Below, piece by piece: positions 43,090 through 53,029 of a stretch of DNA of 64,000 bases (its first letter is position 1; every line of letters begins with the position of its first letter). The position numbers and the translations under genes are program-made. Source of the stretch: Bufo bufo (Eukaryota; Chordata; Amphibia; Anura; Bufonidae). Below the pieces are notes generated by a model. That model had not been told where the DNA came from. It made no database searches and saw only the letters and a program-made list of their open reading frames with translations. The stretch spans positions 36,650,956 through 36,714,955 of the forward strand of contig NC_053392.1 in NCBI RefSeq assembly GCF_905171765.1. Direction: 5' to 3'.

Positions 43090-43823
43090 GAACTGTTAAA
43101 TTTTTGCAGATTCAGTTAGTTTCTGTCCTGTTATACTTAGGTGCCAGTTTTTTTCCCTCCCTTATAATATGTTTGCTTTCACTCCTTTCCCTTTTTTTCC
43201 CTCTTTTTCCTTTCCCTTTTCTTCTTATATTGATTACTTAGACAAAAAAAATAATAATAATAATATAAACAGATATAGTCAAACTATCTTATAATAAAAA
43301 AGGGAGAAAAAAGCAACAATAGTTAAGAATACAGCCAGTACAAGTCCAATAGTAGAATCAGAAGCGCAACAAATAAAGCAGACCTTGGAGGTAATAAAGC
43401 AAACACAGGGTCGGAAGGTATACGCAGAAAACAGGAGGGAAGGTGGATCAGACATACAAGCAGGGAAGGACACAGGGCAGCGTCTCTTCAAAACTCAATC
43501 CAGAGACCAGCAGGGGGGGGGGGGCGGAGAACAAGGAAGCAGAGGAGCGAGGAGCGGAGAGATCAAGGAGAGCAAGCAGGACCGGAGACAAAAACCATGC
43601 ACGGAGCACCAAGGAAGAGCAGGGAGTCATGGCACGGCAACGGGAAGGATGTTCAAGAGGTCCGGACATGTGCAGGGCTCAGAAGCGGTGAATCCTTCAG
43701 GTTGGTCGAGGCAAAGCATAGCTTAGCTTACACGGCGTGGCGAGGTGAGCGGAAGGAGAGAGGCGCAACGTAGCATGACTATGTCATCACGTCATCGTAA
43801 TAATGTAGTCTACTGGTTATTCT

Positions 43824-44424
43824 CATCCATCTGCTCTCATCCGTCTTTCCAACTGGCTTGACTTACCTCTAGATGAAACATGATTTCACAGTACTTTGTC
43901 GGGAGAGGTTTATCCTATATGTTTCTATGTGTGTAATGCCATGTTACAGTATTGTATTAAATTTATATGAGAAAATTTAAAGTTGGACACATCTTTATAT
44001 CACTGGTATCAAAATGATTTTTTTTTTTATGTATCTGTGGATAGGGACAGGACTACCATGGCTCTGGTTAGCACTAGGCTCTGGTGACCAATGGTGGTCC
44101 AAAAGGTGGAACCACCAGTGAACCTTAAAATAAGCCTTAATCAACTGCTCAAACAAAAGACATTCCTCCACCACCACTCCGGTGACTACAGCCAACCACT
44201 GGACTCTGTGGTCACATGAGGTAATTGGGTACAATATGTTACTGGTTTACTAAGACTGGCACTGTAGCAAAGATCCTCCTGACTACCTCAGTGACTGGCT
44301 GCAGCAAGCACATCTTGTCTCTCAAGTGTTTTCTTGAGAAAGGATTAAGTTATTCTGACAAGAGAATATCTGGTTCCAGAGTTTCCCTCTGGAGTGTTGC
44401 TTACATAGGGAATAAAATACAGTT
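43824..44424. other. Intergenic, no gene seen
   Basis: Ordinary sequence with a T run near 44020. The 8-bp target duplication of the next element starts at 44425. Confidence 0.35.
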
Positions 44425-44432
44425 CCTGGGAG

Positions 44433-45111
44433 TAGAGATGTCGCGAACATAAAATTTTCCATAGACTTCAATAGACAGGCGAATTTTAAAACCCACAGGG
44501 ACTCTTTCTGGCCACAATAGTGATGGAAAAGTTGTTTCAAGGGGACTAACACCTGGACTGTGGCATGCCGGAGGGGGATCCATGGCAAAACTCCCATGGA
44601 AAATTACGTAGTTGACGCAGAGTGTGGTAAGTTAAATTCGCAATGCGATTAATATAACCTGTATTAATCGCATTGCGATTACAACTTAGATCTGAGTTCC
44701 TAATGGTTGTATTGCTAGAATTGACGATTATAATGAATATAGCACTATATTCTCAATCTTCGTTATATTCTAGCAATACAACCATTAGGAACCCAGCTCT
44801 AAGTTCAATTCGCAATGCGATTAATATAACCTGTATTAATCGCATTGCGATTACAACTTAGTCAAATTTGTGACACTGCAGCTTCAGAATGAATCGAAGA
44901 TGGATGCTGTCCTTGCTTTTTGATAGGAGGTGGGAGGATCTGGGAGGGAGGGTATGCTGATTGGCTGGAATGTGTCTGCTGACTGTGAGGTACAGGGTCA
45001 AAGTTTGCTCAATGATGATGTATAGGGGGCGGACCGATATCGCATATGTTCGCCCACCGCGGCGAACGTGAACAAGCTATGTTCGCCGGCGAATAGTTTG
45101 GGACATCTCTA
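44433..45111 (-). mobile_element. Complete non-autonomous hAT element (679 bp), copy 2
   Basis: The termini TAGAGATGTC and GACATCTCTA are perfect 10-base inverted repeats. They are flanked by the 8-bp duplication CCTGGGAG (44425-44432 and 45112-45119), the hAT signature. An internal palindrome ('cgcaatgcgattaatataac' and its inverse) occurs at 44640-44690 and 44815-44865. No transposase is encoded. The strand follows the short frame discussed in findings. Confidence 0.88.
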
Positions 45112-45119
45112 CCTGGGAG

Positions 45120-45453
45120 TAGGAACTCTGACATGTTCTTCCTCACTTCCCCACTATCCAAACAGTAACTCTCTTCTCTCTCCTCTGTCACTAGACTGGA
45201 ATACCCTCCTAACAGGAAGAAGAACCAGTCCACTCCTACCGAGGGGAGGAACAGGGTGGTTAGCCCTGTTCCTGCCAACCATTGTCAACCATTACTTCCT
45301 CTGCTGGGATAAATGGCATAGCATTACAGTACATTAGATTACATTGCATATAAACATTAAACAATTGCAGATACCCCCAGGTCTGTGGTACTGTAACTCC
45401 ATATAAAATGTATTATCCAGCATCCAGAACATGTCTGAAGATTTTGTAGGTAC
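45120..45453. other. Flank downstream of olfactory receptor 2
   Basis: It would contain the receptor 3' UTR on the minus strand. No repeat or signal is confidently identified. Confidence 0.35.
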
Positions 45454-46386
45454 TCAGTAATGTAATGAGTGAGAATTCACAAGTGATAAAAATGCTTTAT
45501 TGACCTCTTTGTTCTTCAGACTGTAGATAATTGGATTTAACATCGGAATGATAACAACATAAAACACTGAGATATATTTTTCCTGGTTTGTCGAGTACTG
45601 CGAAGATGGCCCAAAGTACATAACCATGGCCGTCCAATAGAACAGGACCACCACTATAATATGTGAGGTGCATGTGGAAAATGCCTTGGATCTTGCCACC
45701 GACTGAATCTTTAACACGTTAGAGATAATGCAAATGTAGGTTATGATGATGAACAAGAATGGGAGGAGGAGAGTGATGAAACTTACACAAAATATTACAA
45801 GTTCATTCAGATAGATGTTATCACATGACAGCTTTATGACCGCGATGATCTCGCACATGAAATGATTGATCCTGTTGGGATTACAAACCTTGATAGGCAT
45901 CAGAAGTGAAGGGACCACAGAGATAACAAAGCTCATGATCCATACAAAGGCAGCCAACCAGTAACACACAGTCCATCTCATCAGCATGGGGTAGTAAAGC
46001 GGATAGCAGATGGCAATGCATCGATCGTAAGCCATAAGGGCAAGTAGTAAACACTCAGTATCACCAAGAAAAGTACTGATGTAAACTTGGATGCAACAAC
46101 CAACAAGTGACATAATTCTCTCCTTGGAGAAGAGGTCTACCAGGAGCTTAGGCAAGGCTGATGAGGAGTAGAAAAGGTCAATGAAGGACAAATTACAAAG
46201 GAAGAAGTACATCGGGATGTGTAGTTGGGAGCTGATAAAAATGATGGTAATCATAAGAAAATTTCCGACCACAGTCACAAGGTAGATGATAATAAAGAAC
46301 AAAAATAGAACAATGTTTATTTGGAGGTTATCAGAAAATCCTAAGAGAATAACTTCAGTGGCAAGTGTTTTGTTGTGGGTTTCCAT
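45454..46386 (-). CDS. Olfactory receptor 2 (class II-like GPCR)
   Basis: Single-exon odorant receptor of 310 residues starting at the ATG at 46386. N-glycosylation site N5-K-T. GN at 41-42 in TM1, 'LHIPMYFF' at 55-62 (Ile replaces the usual Thr) and Cys97/98 before TM3. 'MAYDRCIAIC' follows at 118-127, 'KAFSTCTSH' at 234-242 and 'PMLNPIIYS' at 281-289. The DRY motif reads D121-R122-C123. The Tyr to Cys change is unusual at the G-protein contact, although Asp and Arg are kept. Shared features with receptor 1 ('NHFMCEI', 'LKIQS', 'YSTNQ.KYISVFY') point to tandem duplication within one subfamily. The frame is intact. Confidence 0.93.
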   Translation of the reverse strand: METHNKTLATEVILLGFSDNLQINIVLFLFFIIIYLVTVVGNFLMITIIFISSQLHIPMYFFLCNLSFIDLFYSSSALPKLLVDLFSKERIMSLVGCCIQVYISTFLGDTECLLLALMAYDRCIAICYPLYYPMLMRWTVCYWLAAFVWIMSFVISVVPSLLMPIKVCNPNRINHFMCEIIAVIKLSCDNIYLNELVIFCVSFITLLLPFLFIIITYICIISNVLKIQSVARSKAFSTCTSHIIVVVLFYWTAMVMYFGPSSQYSTNQEKYISVFYVVIIPMLNPIIYSLKNKEVNKAFLSLVNSHSLHY

Positions 46387-46789
46387 CCCTTAAAGATGGT
46401 TAACAGGTTATATAAAAACGTTCTCCAAGATTATGGGATTTTTTTGGCTGTATACAGATGTAGAAGTCTGACAATAAAGTATCAACAGAAATATTAAAGT
46501 GTTTGATATTTAAGGCGCCTTTATACATGGATGAATGTTTGACTGATACTAGGAGTGATGTATGTAATTATTGCTGATTATTGACTCATACTCCCAGTTA
46601 GGAACATGGTAAAAAAATATGACCTTACACTTGAATTACATACAAATGTCATGAGTTCATATGTAATTAGCAAACTAATTCCCAACTAAACGTTTGTGCC
46701 CCACCTCAGCATTACGTGACTACGATTACAAGTTCATTACAATATCAATTATGAATTTTAGTTTTTCAAGATCAGAAGAAAAATAAATC
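46387..46789. other. Upstream region of olfactory receptor 2
   Basis: Probable intron or promoter sequence. 'ttttatataacc' on the minus strand just above the ATG is TATA-like but lies too close to be a useful promoter call. The region ends at the target duplication of the Penelope-like element. Confidence 0.35.
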
Positions 46790-47246
46790 ATCAAATACTA
46801 CATGTTAGAGAAAATCAAAAACACTCCTGCGCTCCCATACAAAAAAATCTACCAACCTATAGTTGAAGGTCCGCTGCACAGTGTATATAATGGGCTTTGC
46901 TGCTGACGCCCAGGGTACAAAATTGATTAAATGTTGATTTACCTTACGGTAAAAGCTTACACTAGCGCTGGTAGGTAGAAATGTGACACATAAAATACAG
47001 TGGCTGGATGAATATTCCGCTATAGTAAAAGATGGATATCATTGACAATCCAATGAATTAATCACCGCAATGATAATTACCTTTTCTCTGGATGTGGGCT
47101 GGAGAAATAGTCTAAGTTCTTTAAATATTTGCACGGTTCCCGTTCCTGTGTGTAGAGGGGTGTGAAGAGAGGAAAAAACTTCACTGCTCACCTGCTAGCA
47201 TTCACACTGCTCCGGCCGGTAGCTGCGTGGTGCGAGGGAGCAGACT

Positions 47247-48728
47247 ATGGGTTCGGCGTCCAGGATTTTCTGTGCGTGTGACGTCACCGCGAAGTACTAC
47301 TGGTGCTCCCAGAGATCAAAGTTCATCCGACGCGTTTCTGAGCCGTCGGGCTCCTTCATCAGGGATGGTCTGACCCTTCAAGTCTGGGAGTTATATAGGC
47401 GTCCTGGTTGCCAAGGCAACACCTACTCTTATTACACACAGGGAGAGAGAAAAAGAGGAGAGGCAAATTTATCCAAATATGTGGATGTGCTATTACAACC
47501 TCAAGTACAAAAATTACAAGCCTACCTAAAAGATACAAAACATATTATACAAATCTTACAAGGAATCAAATGGCAATCGGATTTTATATTAGGTACACTC
47601 GATGTTACCTCCTTATACACTATTATTGAAAATGGTAAAGGGCGTGAAGCCACAGAATACTTTCTAAATAAAGATAGCAAGGTGCCAAAGGATCAAATAC
47701 AATTTATCGGGAATTGTATCACTTTCATTTTAGAGCACAATTATTTTAAATACGGCCCCGACTTTTATCTACAGACGTGGGGTACCGCGATGGGGACCAG
47801 ATTCACACCGAGTTTCGCTAATCTATATGTGGGGAGATGGGAGGAGCTTACCATCTTCCCCAGTGGAGAGCTCGGTGCGGGTCTGGTCCTCTGGAAACGT
47901 TTTATTGATGATGTCATTTTTATCTGGCGCGGTGATGAATTATCTCTTATCCAATTTTTAACTAACCTTAATAAAAATGATTTTTATCAGAATTTTACAG
48001 CTAGTTATAATAAAGTATCTATTGACTTTTTAGATCTCACCATATTTATAGAAAACGGCTCACTCAAAACTAAGACCTATCATAAGCCTACGGATACAAA
48101 TAGTTTCATTCCGCTTATCAGTTGTCATCTAGCTACCTGGCTCACAAATATCCCTTATAGCCAGTATATACGAGCACGAAGAAATTGCTCAAATGAGGTG
48201 GATTTTGTAAAAGAGATAGACCAGCTGAACAATAAATTTCAAGAAAAAGGCTACAAACTAACAGATTTACAACCTACAATAGACAAGGTAAAACAATTAA
48301 ACCGTAATCTTCTACTAAAAGAGAACAAATACGGAACAGATTTGACAACAATAAATACAAATAAAGAGGATTTTAATATTCCGCTTATTACTAGATACAG
48401 TACAGGAGCAGGGAATTTTAGGAAAATCATTAGGCGTTATTGGGATATCCTAAAACAGGATAGTCTAATGGGTGACAAAATTCCATCAAAACCTAAATTT
48501 ATTTTTAGAAAAGCCCCAAATTTAAATACCCTTATTGCTCCATCCATCAAGTCCAACAGTTTAATTAATAGGACCAGTCACAATAGAATGGGTTTTTTCC
48601 CTTGCAAAACATGCCGAAATTGCAAAATCACTAGAGACCATACAAAAAAAAAACATAAAAGCCTTAAATACATTTCAAATAAAAAACTTCATTACCTGCA
48701 ATACGAGAGGAGTGATTTATTTTATTAA
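47247..48728 (+). CDS. Penelope-like reverse transcriptase, 5'-truncated
   Basis: A 493-residue open frame. The first 70 residues are translated pseudo-LTR and are unlikely to be natural. From about residue 74 it is Penelope RT: 'LGTLDVTSLYT' (Asp119, motif A), 'WGTAMGTRFTPSFANLYVG' (178-196, motif B) and 'FIDD' (219-222, motif C). 'IDFLDLTI' and a cysteine-rich 'PCKTCRNC' tail follow, as in this family. Full-length Penelope RTs are larger, and the N-terminal RT part before motif A is largely missing here. A frameshift near 48680, in an A-rich run, separates it from the endonuclease. It is therefore a largely readable but probably non-functional copy. Confidence 0.82.
   Translation: MGSASRIFCACDVTAKYYWCSQRSKFIRRVSEPSGSFIRDGLTLQVWELYRRPGCQGNTYSYYTQGERKRGEANLSKYVDVLLQPQVQKLQAYLKDTKHIIQILQGIKWQSDFILGTLDVTSLYTIIENGKGREATEYFLNKDSKVPKDQIQFIGNCITFILEHNYFKYGPDFYLQTWGTAMGTRFTPSFANLYVGRWEELTIFPSGELGAGLVLWKRFIDDVIFIWRGDELSLIQFLTNLNKNDFYQNFTASYNKVSIDFLDLTIFIENGSLKTKTYHKPTDTNSFIPLISCHLATWLTNIPYSQYIRARRNCSNEVDFVKEIDQLNNKFQEKGYKLTDLQPTIDKVKQLNRNLLLKENKYGTDLTTINTNKEDFNIPLITRYSTGAGNFRKIIRRYWDILKQDSLMGDKIPSKPKFIFRKAPNLNTLIAPSIKSNSLINRTSHNRMGFFPCKTCRNCKITRDHTKKKHKSLKYISNKKLHYLQYERSDLFY
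47324..47367 (-). ncRNA. Hammerhead ribozyme motif (left arm)
   Basis: The minus strand reads CATCC - CTGATGA - AG - GAGCC/CGAC/GGCTC - A - GAAA - CGC - GTC - GGATG. Stem I (CATCC with GGATG) and stem II (GAGCC with GGCTC) pair perfectly. The catalytic CTGATGA and GAAA boxes are intact, and stem III is minimal around GTC, the expected cleavage triplet. Hammerheads of this minimal form are known in Penelope-like elements. Activity is inferred from structure only. Confidence 0.82.
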
Positions 48729-49032
48729 ATGTCCCTGTGACAAATTGTATATAGGCAGAACAAAACGTTTACTAAAAACCAGGATAAGTGAGCATGTCAG
48801 AAACATAATAAAAAAATTTGACGGACATCCCTTATCTAGACACTATCAACAACATCATGCGGCAAAATTTCGGGGCTCTACCTTTGGAGGCTTGGAAAAA
48901 GTGATGGAAGATAAAAGGGGCGGCAATTTCATCAAAAAAATGTCCAGAGCGGAAAGCAGCTGGATATTTAAATTAAACAGCCTAGCCCCAAATGGACTCA
49001 ATCGTGAAATCGAACTTTTCGCTTTTCAGTGA
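48690..49032 (+). CDS. GIY-YIG endonuclease domain (Penelope-like), frameshifted from RT
   Basis: The frame reads 'GVIYFIKCPCDKLYIGRTKR' from about 48710. This is the GIY-YIG nuclease signature with the CPC zinc-like spacing typical of Penelope elements. 'LKTRISEHVRNI' and a C-terminal 'ESSWIFKLNSLAPNGLN' follow. The ATG at 48712 is just the first Met. In an intact element this would be fused to the RT, and here it is one frame off. The stop is at 49030-49032, about 85 bases before the right arm. Confidence 0.82.
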
Positions 49033-49211
49033 ACTTTTTGTTCCTCACTGTATTTGCATAATCTGCATATTGTAGCCGCTGTGGAACTATTTTCTGGGCT
49101 CTTTCCCCTTTTTCCCCTCTCCTCTTTTTCTCTCTCCCTGTGTGTAATAAGAGTAGGTGTTGCCTTGGCAACCAGGACGCCTATATAACTCCCAGACTTG
49201 AAGGGTCAGAC

Positions 49212-49255
49212 CATCCCTAATGAAGGAGCCTGACGGCTCAGAAACGCGTCGGATG
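49212..49255 (+). ncRNA. Hammerhead ribozyme motif (right arm, core mutated)
   Basis: It has the same layout as the left-arm copy, but the core reads CTAATGA (49217-49223) where CTGATGA is needed. Stem II has loop TGAC. Stems I and II, GAAA and GTC are kept. The changed G is a required core base, so this copy is probably inactive. Confidence 0.78.
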
Positions 49256-49787
49256 AACTTTGATCTCTGGGAGCACCAGTAGTACTTCGCGGTGACGTCA
49301 CACGCACAGAAAATCCTGGACGCCGAACCCATAGTCTGCTCCCTCGCACCACGCAGCTACCGGCCGGAGCAGTGTGAATGCTAGCAGGTGAGCAGTGAAG
49401 TTTTTTCCTCTCTTCACACCCCTCTACACACAGGAACGGGAACCGTGCAAATATTTAAAGAACTTAGACTATTTCTCCAGCCCACATCCAGAGAAAAGGT
49501 AATTATCATTGCGGTGATTAATTCATTGGATTGTCAATGATATCCATCTTTTACTATAGCGGAATATTCATCAAGCTTTTACCGTAAGGTAAATCAAAAT
49601 TTAATCAAATACTACATGTTATTGAAGCATATAAGGCACCCAGAAAAGCCAAGGATCCTTGACAAGTCAAGCCAAATTTCTTCAAAGTTTTAATTTACTT
49701 TGGAAATATGATAAAAAGACCAAGTACAAGACAATTATGCTTGGAAGAAGTGAAAAGGAAAGAGCAAGAGGATGACGAGCAACTATA

Positions 49788-50807
49788 CACTCACCTAAAG
49801 AATTATTAGGAACACCATACTAATACGGTGTTGGACCCCCTTTTGCCTTCAGAACTGCCTTAATTCTACGTGGCATTGATTCAACAAGGTGCTGATAGCA
49901 TTCTTTAGAAATGTTGGCCCATATTGATAGGATAGCATCTTGCAGTTGATGGAGATTTGAGGGATGCACGAGGGATTCCAGGGCACGTAGCTCCCGTTCC
50001 ACCACATCCCAAAGGTGCTCTATTGGGTTGAGATCTGGTGACTGTGGGGGCCATTTTAGTACAGTGAACTCATTGTCATGTTCAAGAAACCAATTTGAAA
50101 TTATTTGAGCTTTGTGACATGGTGCATTATCCTGCTGGAAGTAGCCATCAGAGGATGGGTACATGTTTTCATTCTGTTTACGCCAAATTCGGACTCTACC
50201 ATTTGAATGTCTCAACAGAAATCGAGATTCATCAGACCAGGCAACATTTTTCCAGTCTTCAACAGTCCAATTTTGGTGAGCTCATCCAAATTGTAGCCTC
50301 TTTTTCCTATTTGTAGTGGAGATAAGTGGTACCCGGTTGGGTCTTCTGCTGTTGTAGCCCATCCCCTCAAGGTTGTGCGTGTTGTGGCTTCACAAATGCT
50401 TTGCTGCATACCTCGGTTGTAACGGTTATTTCAGTCAACGTTGCTCCTCTATCACCTTAAATCAGTCGGCCCATTCTCCTCTGACCTCTAGCATCCACAA
50501 GGCATTTTTGCCCACAGGACTGCCGCATACTGGACTCTTTGTAAACCCTAGAAATGGTTGTGCGTGAAAATCCCAGTAAGTGAGCAGATTGTGAAATACT
50601 CAGACCGGCCCGCCTGGCACCAACAACCATGCCACGCTCAAAATTGCTTAAATCACCTTTCTTTCCCATTCTGACATTCAGTTTGGAGTTCAGGAGATTG
50701 TGTTGACCAGGACCACACCCCTAAATGCATTGAAGCAACTGCCATGTGATTGGTTGACTAGATAATTGCATTAATGAGAAATAGAACAGGTGTTCCTAAG
50801 GTGAGTG
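49788..50807 (-). mobile_element. Tc1/mariner DD36E element (1020 bp)
   Basis: TA-flanked (49786-49787 and 50808-50809). The ends are 'cactcacctaaagaattatt' and, inverted, 'ggtgttcctaaggtgagtg'. It is inserted in the LINE-tail satellite. Confidence 0.85.
49820..50669 (-). pseudogene. Tc1-like DD36E transposase, frameshifted
   Basis: It starts at the ATG at 50669 ('MGKKGDLSNFERGMVVGARR', helix-turn-helix). After one or two frameshifts (near 50457 and 50210) it gives 'LRGW' text and the first catalytic region near 50230, where the sequence around the first Asp is disturbed. The last frame (50215-49820) holds 'QQDNAPCHKAQ' and 'PDLNPIEHLW', with 36 residues between Asp and Glu. This belongs to a different Tc1 lineage (DD36E) from the DD37E copies. 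No full-length protein can be made. Confidence 0.85.
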
Positions 50808-52030
50808 TATATAGACAAATCTGAGTATTTCACTGAAGACCAGACTTTCTGAAGGAACCCTTTTCAACTGGTCTTCATTAGATAGTTAAAGGGTAATACC
50901 AATCAAGCTAATCAAATCAAGGATCCTTAACCAGCTTAAAGCCAATTTTTTTTCACAGATATAGATTATTTTGGACTTAACATGGAAAGACAAAGTCATT
51001 AGAGGGGACAATTCTGCTTGGAAGAGGTAAAGATGAAAGAACAGAAGGATGAAGGACCAGAAGAGAGATGGAGACTTCCCCAGGAGTCATGTGCACGTTA
51101 TTAATTACCTAGACACAAGACAGGAGCTTTCAGAGCAATTGTCTTCACTTCACCAAGAAATAAAATACTGTATAATGATGCCATTCAAATTAAGGATTCT
51201 TAACCAAGTCACGTCAAATTTTCCACAAATATCAAGAATAAAACTTTGTTTTGGACATATCATGAGAAGACCTGGTTTACTGAAGAAGACCATTCTGCTT
51301 GAAGGAGATAAATGTGAAAGTACAGGAGGATAAAGACAAAGAATGGATTGATGGACAGATGGAGACGTTCCACAAAATCAATGGCAAATCACTGAAGACC
51401 CAGACAAAAGGAGATGTTTTTGCAAAACCCTATTCATATGGTCACCAAGAGCTGAAAGTAAATAAGTAATAATAATCAAACCAATTTAAGGATTATTGAC
51501 CAGTTCAAGCCAAAATGTCTTTAACTATTGAGAAAGAAACTTTATTTTGAATTTATAATGAGAAGACAAAGAATGAGAAATGTCACTGGCGGAGGCAAAT
51601 ATGCTTGGAAGAAATAAAGATGAAAGAACAAGAAGATAAATAACATGGTAGAAATTCTAGAAGTCATGAACACATCACTGAAGACCTGAGTACAAAACAG
51701 AACTTTCAGGAGGATGCCTAATCATATACAGCAGTTACAAAGAGTTGCAATCAAAGCACTGATATCAAGTCAATTATTAACTCAAGGACCTCTGACCAAA
51801 TTAAGCCATATTTTCCACAAATATGTAGTGTGAGCCATATTAAGAAAAGTAAACTCACTGGAAGAAGTATACTATGTAGGTGAAGCAAGAAGAGCACAAA
51901 GATGAGAAACAGATAGAAATAATTATAAGCATTACAAACACATCATTAAGAACCCAGAAAACCTGAACACAAAACAGTACACAAAAAAAAATATGGTCAC
52001 CAAGAGCTGAACTGGTCATATAAAATGTGT

Positions 52031-53029
52031 CAATGAGTGAAAATCAAACCTAAGAATCAATATAATGAGATGTAATGAAACATAATAAAGCAACGTGTGG
52101 TCAGTGGTGCCATGGATAGGCTCTTTCCCACACACCCAGCATCCTTTTTATATTGTTGAACATGAGCCACCACCTGGAAATTCACATCTCTTAATGACGT
52201 CAAAACACATGAGATTTATTAATTTTCTGCTTGCAAAAACAAGTCCCGATGGAGTCAAAGCAGAGGTGGGAATTTCTGATACATTTTTAACAAAGAGAAA
52301 TAACTTGAAGTAAAAATAATATATGGTTTAACACAAGACTATGAAAACTTACAAAAGTATCACAAAGAAAAACAGTCAAAAACCCATTGGTCCATTTCCG
52401 CTCTTTTTTCTTATGTAAAGATTAGTGGTTTTGAATTATTTCGACCTGTCTCTCTTTCTCTCATTCTTCATCCTTGATTCGCCGGAATCAAATAACATAA
52501 AAGTCAAATTCGGAACAATCTAAATAATTTTTTTAAATGCAGGTTGTATTTCCGAATTTTGGAATTATTTTGCTCACCTCTATACAGTAGTTATGCAAAT
52601 TGTCCAAAATCAAGGAAATCTTTTTCGAGCACCCTGTGGGTCAACATTCTGCAACCTCCATTTCTATACTTTAGTATGCTTTTTTATCAGGGAATTAATT
52701 GTATTTTATTTTTTTAAATCTGGACGTAATACTTACAGCAGAGAGTCTGTTATAACTCTGTTTAGTCTAGACAATCCTCTGTGAGCTAAACACCTCCGCA
52801 ACACAAACATGTCTGCAGTGCTGCTTTTCTATAAGTGTATGGGTAAATGCACAGTCGCTGCTCGGTTGCAGCAGTGCCCCTGCACTTGCGCCGTTAGAGT
52901 ACACGTGCAAGATTGTCAGGGCTGAGTGAGGTGTTCTGCCATGTCAATCAAGGAGGGTAGTCTCTTAGGAAGCATGGACAGCCTCTCTCTGTTTTTCATG
53001 AACGAATAGATTCATGAATCTACTAACTC
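52031..53029. other. Unassigned stretch
   Basis: No gene. Around 52490-52585 lies AT-rich text ending 'gctcacctctatacag', which resembles the end of a hAT-like repeat. The rest appears unique. Confidence 0.35.

Larger units (their letters stand above)
37863..43811 (-). mobile_element. Full-length L1/Tx1-type LINE, inactive
   Basis: A 5.95 kb minus-strand element flanked by the 12-bp duplication ACTGGTTATTCT (37851-37862 and 43812-43823). A T run at 37862-37871 is the 3' poly-A tail on the other strand. The order on the minus strand is: 5' UTR (43811 to about 43100, with a 13-base G run on the plus strand near 43506), ORF1, ORF2, short 3' UTR. An approximately 500-bp foreign block (42190-42690) splits ORF1. 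Confidence 0.88.
46808..49603 (+). mobile_element. Penelope-like element with inverted pseudo-LTRs
   Basis: It is flanked by the 18-bp duplication ATCAAATACTACATGTTA (46790-46807 and 49604-49621). The left arm (about 46925-47463) recurs inverted as the right arm (about 49118-49603), and each carries a hammerhead motif. Between them lie a 5'-truncated RT and a GIY-YIG endonuclease. The left arm has about 50 extra bases near 46970-47020. The first 120 bases (46808-46925) are unique to the left end. Confidence 0.9.
49622..52030 (+). repeat. About 300-bp degenerate tandem repeat resembling a LINE tail
   Basis: At least five related units start near 49640, 50920, 51190, 51490 and 51785. Each has 'aaggatccttaacca'-like, 'ttggacatatcatgagaaga'-like and 'attctgcttggaagaa'-like words, and several end with 'tggtcaccaagagctga'-like words. 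One unit translates 'FGHIMRRPGLLKKTILL', which resembles the extreme C-terminus of a LINE RT. The first unit is interrupted by the DD36E element. No unit keeps a full frame. Confidence 0.65.

Noticed and set aside
46387..46440. TATA-box promoter of olfactory receptor 2
   Set aside because: It lies within about 30 bases of the ATG. Odorant receptor promoters lie upstream of non-coding exons, so it is more likely chance.
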